Source: Gammaproteobacteria bacterium (GTDB lineage: Bacteria > Pseudomonadota > Gammaproteobacteria > Ga0077536). From it: a stretch of 35,648 nt of DNA. The notes under the pieces are model-generated. The model did not search any database. It was not told the DNA's origin and saw nothing but the letters and a program-made list of their open reading frames with translations. Of this stretch, positions 33,037-35,648 are shown piece by piece; the stretch's first letter is position 1; the number at the start of each line of letters is the position of its first letter. Made by a program: the position numbers and the translations under genes. Location: NCBI GenBank assembly GCA_030830685.1, contig JAURMM010000249.1:1-35648 (forward strand), given 5' to 3'.

Positions 33037-34236
33037 TCAGCCGACCTTCAGCACGACCGCCATGGCGGTATCCCCCGCCGCACACCCGTGGAAAAGTCCC
33101 CAGCCACCGCCCAGCAAGACAAGTTCCTCGATGAGCTCGATGATGGCCCGCATCCCGGTAGGCGCCTGCGGATGACCCCAGATCAGCGAGCATCCGAAGT
33201 TGTTCATGGTCTCCACCTTCACCCCCGTCTCGCGCGCGAAAATGAGATCATTCACGGCAAAGGGATTGTGCGACTTGATCGCAGTGAGATCCTTGAAGGA
33301 GATGCCGGCTCGCCCCAGCGCCTGGCGGGCGGCGGCGATGGGCGCTGCCGGCATCCATGCCATCTCGGCCCGGCTCTGGCCGAAGGCATGCACACGGATG
33401 CGGATGGCGCGATCGCGTGCCAGCTCCTCCGCGCGCGCCGGGGTGGTGAGAAGCATGCCTGCATTGCCGTCTGCGGGATGGGTCTGGCCACCGAAGGTCA
33501 CCGTTCCTCCTTCGGTCACAGGGCGCAGAGCGGCCAGACCTTCCGCCGTGCTCTCATGCACTCCCTCATCGCCAGTGAGCGTATGCAAAGGCTTGCGGAA
33601 GGCGGGGTCGGGTACTTCCAATGGCAGCATCATGTAGCGCTGCTGGAAGGTCTGTTCGCCCATCGGTACGGTCGCCTCCCGATACTGGGCGTAGCGCCGC
33701 AGAACCAGCGCGTGCTGTTCGGCGGTTGAAATCTTCCAGTGCGAGGCACAGTTCTCGGCTGTCCTGACCATCGCGCAGCCTGCAAAAGGATCGCGTTCGA
33801 AATTGCCGAGCACCCAATCTTCCGTGGCCCCGGTGCCGCCCGGGCCGCGCGGGTTGGGGTAGTACACATGCGGACCGTTGGAAACTCGATCGGTAGTGAG
33901 GGCAAGCACGCAGGTGGCGTCACCCCGCCGCAGTTCGTCCGAAGCCACCGCCATCACCCGCGCACTGGTTGCGCAGGCCTGCATGAGGGTGGGGCCAGCC
34001 AGGTGCGTCGCGCCCATCTCCCCGGCCAACCAGGGCAGACCATAAAAGGAGTGCTGCTGGGGCACGGTAATGCCCAGCACCCCATAGTCCAGTGTCTCCA
34101 GCGGAACGCGACGTGCGGCCAGCGCTGAGCGCGCTACCTGCGCCGCAAAGCGCAGGCTGTGAAGATGAGCAAGGCTGCCCTGCCAGCGAGCAAAGGGGGT
34201 GCACCAGTAGGCGCCATGCGGAATGGCGATCTCCAC
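33037..34236 (-). CDS. Thiolase-superfamily protein (acetyl-CoA acetyltransferase / SCP2-thiolase-like)
   Basis: 399 residues from GTG 34236, which has AAGAAGG upstream; no in-frame ATG fits the N-terminus. Thiolase landmarks are present: nucleophile C88 (LMQACATSARV), N324 in SHNPFAVND (in place of HEAFA), H355 in GCSLIWGHPQAPTGMR, and C385 in GCAAGDTAMAVVL. The non-canonical blocks (HNPF, GCAAGD instead of CxGGG) place it among the thiolase-like/SCP2-type proteins rather than classical FadA. It probably cleaves or condenses an unusual acyl-CoA, such as a branched, steroid-side-chain or aromatic-derived one. It follows the acyl-CoA dehydrogenase by 44 bp and is likely cotranscribed. Confidence 0.88.
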   Translation of the reverse strand: MEIAIPHGAYWCTPFARWQGSLAHLHSLRFAAQVARSALAARRVPLETLDYGVLGITVPQQHSFYGLPWLAGEMGATHLAGPTLMQACATSARVMAVASDELRRGDATCVLALTTDRVSNGPHVYYPNPRGPGGTGATEDWVLGNFERDPFAGCAMVRTAENCASHWKISTAEQHALVLRRYAQYREATVPMGEQTFQQRYMMLPLEVPDPAFRKPLHTLTGDEGVHESTAEGLAALRPVTEGGTVTFGGQTHPADGNAGMLLTTPARAEELARDRAIRIRVHAFGQSRAEMAWMPAAPIAAARQALGRAGISFKDLTAIKSHNPFAVNDLIFARETGVKVETMNNFGCSLIWGHPQAPTGMRAIIELIEELVLLGGGWGLFHGCAAGDTAMAVVLKVG

Positions 34237-34280
34237 GCTGCAGCCTTCTTTCCGCGGGCAGGGTGAGCCGTGGGCAGGGC

Positions 34281-35498
34281 TCAGCCCGCCAGCGTCTGCT
34301 GGATGGTGAGCTTGCCGAGCTGCGACATATGCACTTCGTCCGGACCATCTGCCAGGCGGATGCTGCGCGCATAGGAGAAGATCTCCGGCAACGGCGTGTC
34401 CTGGCAGACGCCCATGCCGCCATGGGACTGCATGGCCCGGTCGGCGACGGTTTGACACATCAAGGGCACAGTCACCTTGATCATCGCGATGGCATCCTTG
34501 GCCTCCTTGTTGCCTTCCCTGTCCAGACGGTCGGCGGCCCACAACGTCAGCAGGCGCGCCTGCTGGATCTCACAGCGGGACTTGGCGATGTCCTGGCGGA
34601 TGCTGGATTGATCCGAGAGCTTTTTGCCGAAGGCCACCCGGCTTTCCACGCGATGACACATGATGTCCAGCGCACGCTGCGCGGCGCCGATGAGGCGCAT
34701 GCAGTGGTGGATACGGCCTGGCCCAAGGCGGCCTTGGGCGATTTCAAAACCACGCCCTTCGCCCAGAATCAGGTTTTCCACCGGCACCCGCACATTGGTG
34801 AGACGCACTTCACCATGGCCATGTGGAGAGTGCAGATCGTTCATCACGCGCAGTGGGCGCACGATCTCGAAGCCCGGTGTGCCTGCGGGCACCAGCACCA
34901 TGGATTGCTGGATGTGGCGCGAGGCATTGGGATCCGTCTTGCCCATGAGAATGTAGATCTTGTTGCGCGGATCAAAGACGCAGGAGCTCCACCACTTGCG
35001 TCCATTGATCACATACTCGTTTCCATCGCGTGTGATGGAAGTTTCCACGTTCGTCGCATCGGAAGAAGCGACCTGCGGCTCCGTCATCAGATAGGACGAG
35101 CGTATTTCGCCATTCAGCAAAGGTTCCAGCCAGCGCTTTTTCTGTTCCGGGGTCCCGTAACGCGCGAGCACCTCCATGTTGCCGGTATCGGGCGCGCTGC
35201 AGTTGAAGATCTCGGAGGCCCAGTGCACGCGGCCCATTTCTTCTGACAGAGGCGCGTATTCGAGATTGGTCAGGCCCGGGCTGTATTCGTGGTATTCGTG
35301 GGGCAGGAAAAGATTCCACAAGCCCATGGCCTTGGCCTTCTGCTTGAGAACTTCGATCTGCGGCGGAGGTACCCAGAGGTTCTTGGGGTCGTGGGTGAAA
35401 TTGAAGATTTCGTCCTCGATCGGATAGACATGCTCCTTCATGAAGGCGCGGACCTGATCGCGAAGCTGACGACTCTTTTCACTGATGCTGAAATCCAT
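34281..35498 (-). CDS. Acyl-CoA dehydrogenase (ACAD10/11-like)
   Basis: 405 residues. FAD-dependent alpha,beta-dehydrogenation of an acyl-CoA is predicted. It has the N-terminal [24 protein letters not shown], the FAD/substrate region [20 protein letters not shown] and [24 protein letters not shown], the C-terminal helical domain with [19 protein letters not shown], and the ending [40 protein letters not shown], whose ADGPDEVH is typical of the ACAD10/11 group. ATG 35498 has AGGGGAG upstream. With the thiolase downstream it forms a small acyl-CoA catabolic unit; the true substrate cannot be read. Confidence 0.93.
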   Translation of the reverse strand: MDFSISEKSRQLRDQVRAFMKEHVYPIEDEIFNFTHDPKNLWVPPPQIEVLKQKAKAMGLWNLFLPHEYHEYSPGLTNLEYAPLSEEMGRVHWASEIFNCSAPDTGNMEVLARYGTPEQKKRWLEPLLNGEIRSSYLMTEPQVASSDATNVETSITRDGNEYVINGRKWWSSCVFDPRNKIYILMGKTDPNASRHIQQSMVLVPAGTPGFEIVRPLRVMNDLHSPHGHGEVRLTNVRVPVENLILGEGRGFEIAQGRLGPGRIHHCMRLIGAAQRALDIMCHRVESRVAFGKKLSDQSSIRQDIAKSRCEIQQARLLTLWAADRLDREGNKEAKDAIAMIKVTVPLMCQTVADRAMQSHGGMGVCQDTPLPEIFSYARSIRLADGPDEVHMSQLGKLTIQQTLAG

Positions 35499-35605
35499 GG
35501 CGCTCCCCTGGCGTGTTGTGTTGACTTTAGGTCCGGCAAGTCTAGCAGGGGCGCGGCGTTTCGGGCGTTTCTGGCATACTCGAACCCGTGCTCCAGGTGA
35601 TGGGT

Positions 35606-35620
35606 CCCACGTGACATGGG
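35606..35620. promoter_or_regulatory. Operator-like dyad upstream of the acyl-CoA dehydrogenase gene
   Basis: CCCACGT and ACATGGG form a 15-bp dyad with 6 of 7 symmetrical pairs, about 110 bp before the start codon. It could bind a dimeric regulator, but no regulator gene is visible in the window. The rest of 35499-35648 holds no gene that I can support. Confidence 0.25.
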
Positions 35621-35648
35621 CACCAGGACGCCCAGTGCAGACAGGGAC

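Noticed and set aside
1..35648. CRISPR array, insertion sequence or prophage
   Set aside because: No regularly spaced repeats, transposase, integrase or phage structural genes were seen; the single GH19-like gene alone does not make a prophage.

Overview
The window (about 35.6 kb, high G+C, densely coded on both strands) looks like a chromosome segment of a gammaproteobacterium. The reasons are the miaB/panC/deoxynucleoside kinase/folK/pcnB neighbourhood, a tRNA-Glu with an encoded CCA end, a LexA-controlled imuA-imuB-dnaE2 cassette, and the style of the acyl-CoA dehydrogenase, thiolase and SDR genes. I cannot name the genus. No insertion sequence, phage, CRISPR array or rRNA is visible.

Layout. 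1-5254 (minus strand): housekeeping genes miaB (cut by the window edge), a CinA-type MoCo-binding-domain protein, panC, a deoxynucleoside kinase, folK and pcnB, which starts at TTG. 5343-6298 (plus): tRNA-Glu(CTC) and an SDR oxidoreductase. 6317-7033 (minus): an exported SIMPL-domain protein. 7107-12783 (minus): the SOS mutagenesis operon lexA-imuA-imuB-dnaE2, translationally coupled, with an operator-like dyad touching the lexA start codon. 12828-15703: a glutathione S-transferase-like protein (minus), an SRAP/YedK DNA-protein crosslink protein and a tartrate/D-malate dehydrogenase (plus). 15713-17320 (minus): a GH19/lysozyme-like protein coupled to an HtrA-like PDZ protein that has lost its catalytic triad.

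17595-31756 (plus) is the remarkable part: seven tightly packed genes that read as one electron-transfer operon. In order they encode a di-heme-b membrane protein, a membrane-anchored decaheme cytochrome c, an exported tandem GlcG/HbpS-type protein, an SH3-plus-outer-membrane-beta-barrel protein, a very large decaheme cytochrome fused to a six-repeat LVIVD beta-propeller, a c554-like pentaheme cytochrome, and a FAD/two-cNMP-domain/four-[4Fe-4S] oxidoreductase. I count 25 c-type heme sites plus a probable two b hemes. The set has the parts expected of a quinone-pool to periplasm to outer-membrane electron conduit, but none of the parts looks like the classical MtrCAB set. A roughly 90-bp A+T-rich island bracketed by direct repeats, with a terminator-like hairpin, lies just upstream and probably holds the promoter.

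31817-35498 (minus): a stomatin/QmcA-type SPFH protein with a short NfeD partner that lacks the OB-fold domain, then a thiolase-like protein and an acyl-CoA dehydrogenase of the ACAD10/11 type, suggesting catabolism of acyl-CoA substrates. There is no gene-free stretch longer than 300 bases; the longest is the 274-bp region before the cytochrome operon.
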